A stretch of 64,000 nt of DNA from Apostichopus japonicus (taxonomy: Eukaryota; Echinodermata; Holothuroidea; Aspidochirotida; Stichopodidae): the NCBI RefSeq assembly GCF_037975245.1, contig NC_092572.1, forward strand, positions 62,001 to 126,000, given 5' to 3'. Position numbers and translations under genes: made by a program. This document shows positions 61,939 to 64,000 of this stretch, one piece after another. Position 1 is the stretch's first letter, and each line of letters begins with the position of its first letter. The notes beneath the pieces were generated by a model. It had not been told where the DNA came from and made no database searches. It saw only the letters and a list, made by a program, of their open reading frames with translations.

Positions 61939-62409
61939 ATGGAGTTACTGTACATCATAACACTCATTAATATTCATATTGCGCAATGTCAGCAACACGA
62001 ATCACCACTTCCAAGTTCACCTCACAATGGGATGCCTCCTATGAACAGACCAACTATACAGCAAATACCACCCGACAGGAGAGGTTCTGTACAACCTGTT
62101 TTACCTCGCTCCTGTGCTAGTAGTCCATGTCAAAATGGTGGAACTTGTGTGGAGACAAAGAACAGCTCAAACTCATACACATGCAAATGTCGCCCTCTGT
62201 ATTTAGGTGGGAGGTGCGAGCAAGTAATCAAGTCACCAAATAAAGTAAAACTAGTTGAAAAAGGTCTGCATCATCTTAGAGTCTCCTGGACGACACCTGA
62301 ACTTGATAAACCAATATATGGATATATTGTCCAGCACCATCAATTTGGATATGAAAACATTAGTCGCAGTGAAATGATTCATGCTAACACAAAACAATAT
62401 ACCATACAG
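61939..62409 (+). CDS. First coding exon of a secreted or membrane EGF + FN3 protein
   Basis: Start ATG at 61939; the frame is open upstream to 61918 but without an ATG. 157 codons end at a consensus donor CAG|gtgagt (62410). Residues 1-17 (MELLYIITLINIHIAQC) are a signal peptide. A Pro-rich linker follows to about residue 54. Then comes a complete EGF-like domain of six cysteines: CASSPCQNGGTCVE, a loop ending YTCKC, and RPLYLGGRCE. From about residue 100 a fibronectin type III domain begins (KSPNKVKLVEK.. LRVSWTTPE.. PIYGYIVQHH) and is cut by the intron after YTIQ, phase 0. Reading through reaches a stop at 62433. EGF plus FN3 ectodomains occur in animal adhesion receptors and receptor kinases or phosphatases; the later exons needed to tell are outside the window. 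Confidence 0.88.
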
Positions 62410-62857
62410 GTGAGTGCCTTTTTCCAAGAATAGACAAGAAAATGTCTGTATTGAATAGTATTGCACATTCAAGATGTGGAAGAGAGTGCTGAGGTTGTAT
62501 GATGATAGCTATATATGTGGAATACTTTTAATATTGCTGTTCCTCATAGATGGCATACAGACAGGGTTTACCATTTTACAATACTATCATCTTTCAACAA
62601 GATTCTGTAAAGAGTGTGCTAATTCATTTGAACAATATTTAAATGCCCACCAAAGAAATTTGTCAAATCCACATGCAACCCCTTTTGAAATATTTTATAA
62701 ATGCCTATGTATATACTGCAGTAACATCAAATATGGGTTAATAATCCTCATTCTAATCAGTCAAGGAAATATAATATCATATAATGCTTGCATAATGAAA
62801 ATATCCAAAGTGTTTGCTTTAAACTCACTCTATTGATGGACACAGGATACATTTATA
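62410..62857 (+). other. Intron with possible second exon
   Basis: Starts with the donor of the EGF-FN3 exon. A 120-codon plus frame (62474-62836) contains ..GIQTGFTILQYYHLSTRF and CKECANSFEQYLNAHQRNLS. An acceptor-like gctgttcctcatag ends near 62549. Joining the first exon there does not keep this frame in the expected phase, so I do not call an exon. Confidence 0.35.
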
Positions 62858-64000
62858 TAGATTGCTGTATTGTTTTATCTACATCCCAAAATGCACCTTG
62901 TTATGGAGATACTGTAGTGGTAACTTGGCCAATGATGGACAAGAGATATATAGATTGCTGTACTGTCTTAACTACATCCCAAAATGCACATAGTTATGGA
63001 GTTACTGTAGTGGTAACTTGGCCAAGGATGGACAAGAGATATATAGATTGCTGTACTGTCTTAACTACATCCCAAAATGCACCTTGTTATGGAGTTACTG
63101 TAGTGGTAACTTGGCCAATGATGGACAAGAGATATATAGATTGCTGTACTGTCTTAACTACATCCCAAAATGCACCTTGTTATGGAGTTACTGTAGTGGT
63201 AACTTGGCCAATGATGGACAAGAGATATATAGATTGCTGTACTGTCTTAACTACATCCCAAAATGGCCATAGTTATGGAGATACTGTAGTGGTAACTTGG
63301 CCAATGATGGACAAGAGATATATAGATTGCTGTACTGTCTTAACTACATCCCAAAATGGCCATAGTTATGGAGATACTGTAGTGGTAACTTGGCCAATGA
63401 TGGACAAGAGATATATAGATTGCTGTACTGTCTTAACTACATCCCAAAATGCACCTTGTTATGGAGTTACTGTAGTGGTAACTTGGCCAATGATGGACAA
63501 GAGATATATAGATTGCTGTACTGTCTTAACTACATCCCAAAATGCACATAGTTATGGAGTTACTGTAGTGGTAACTTGGCCAATGATGGACAAGAGATAT
63601 ATAGATTGCTGTACTGTCTTAACTACATCCCAAAATGCACATAGTTATGGAGTTACTGTAGTGGTAACTTGGCCAAGGATGGACAAGAGATATATAGATT
63701 GCTGTACTGTCTTAACTACATCCCAAAATGCACCTTGTTATGGAGTTACTGTAGTTGTAACTTGGCCAATGATGGACAAGAGATATATAGATTGCTGTAC
63801 TGTCTTAACTACATCCCAAAATGCACATAGTTATGGAGATACTGTAGTGGTAACTTGGCCAATGATGGACAAGAGATATATAGATTGCTGTACTGTCTTA
63901 ACTACATCCCAAAATGCACCTTGTTATGGAGTTACTGTAGTGGTAACTTGGCCAATGATGGACAAGAGATATATAGATTGCTGTACTGTCTTAACTACAT
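62858..64000. repeat. 93-bp tandem repeat, about 12 copies, running off the window
   Basis: Unit: attgctgtactgtcttaact / acatcccaaaatgcacctt / gttatggagttactgtagtg / gtaacttggccaatgatgga / caagagatatatag. Units differ mainly at gcacctt, gcacata or ggccata. Probably in the first intron of the EGF-FN3 gene. 93 is divisible by three, giving an 84-residue artefact frame at 63018-63272. Confidence 0.95.

Noticed and set aside
62474-62836. 120-residue plus-strand frame as a second gene or exon
   Set aside because: Some parts look coding, but the acceptor at about 62549 does not give this frame in the phase required by the preceding exon, and no domain is recognisable.

Overview
The window reads as nuclear DNA of an AT-rich invertebrate animal, not a prokaryote. 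It has short exons bounded by GT..AG splice sites, an animal SID-1 transmembrane family (SIDT) gene, a secreted EGF + fibronectin-III protein, a tRNA-like pol III unit and a decayed DNA transposon. The species cannot be named from the sequence.

Roughly four fifths of the 64 kb is tandem repeat: about twenty separate arrays with units of 21 to 101 bp, from about 0.4 kb to 11.5 kb long. Most long open frames in the window are artefacts of these arrays, especially where the unit is a multiple of three (27, 39, 81 and 93 bp). The real coding sequence is a set of short exons in the unique islands between arrays.

Minus strand, 642-29829: six consecutive exons (38, 37, 35, 15, 25 and 34 whole codons, all splice phases compatible) encode about 186 residues near the C-terminus of a SIDT1/SIDT2-like membrane protein, including the HDIWH zinc-site motif of the CREST superfamily. 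The order right to left is 29727-29829, 29114-29190, 15632-15678, 9950-10055, 2624-2734, 642-755. The final coding exon should lie left of base 1. The exons encoding the earlier membrane segments were not found next to a 6.4-kb array at 29969-36410, so the gene is truncated, mis-assembled there, or continues in exons I could not recognise.

The main finding is that four of the arrays inside this gene are expanded copies of its own splice junctions. The 101-bp unit is 27 nt of intron plus the first 74 nt of an exon (3' splice site, about 17 copies). The 43-bp unit is the last 36 nt of an exon plus gtgagtt (5' splice site, about 157 copies). The 68-bp unit carries an intron 3' end plus 7 nt of exon (about 168 copies). 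The 39-bp unit carries an exon end plus gtatgt (about 13 copies) and fills a whole intron. A fifth array (65 bp, 56538-58135) abuts the predicted donor of an unidentified exon in the same way. The arrays thus place hundreds of decoy splice sites in one transcription unit.

Right half, 36.4-61 kb: more arrays separated by islands with several exon-like pieces, mostly minus strand, of one or more genes I do not recognise. There is also a tRNA-like sequence with a pol III terminator, and a 1,858-bp inverted-repeat element (47395-49252) with a 6-bp target duplication nested in an older repeat whose empty-site relative lies at 58338-58441. At 61939 a plus-strand gene begins (signal peptide, EGF, FN3), and its first intron runs into a 93-bp array that continues past the right edge. 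If the minus-strand exon candidates near 60 kb are real, this gene and the minus-strand gene are divergent, with a 79-bp array (61035-61760) between them.
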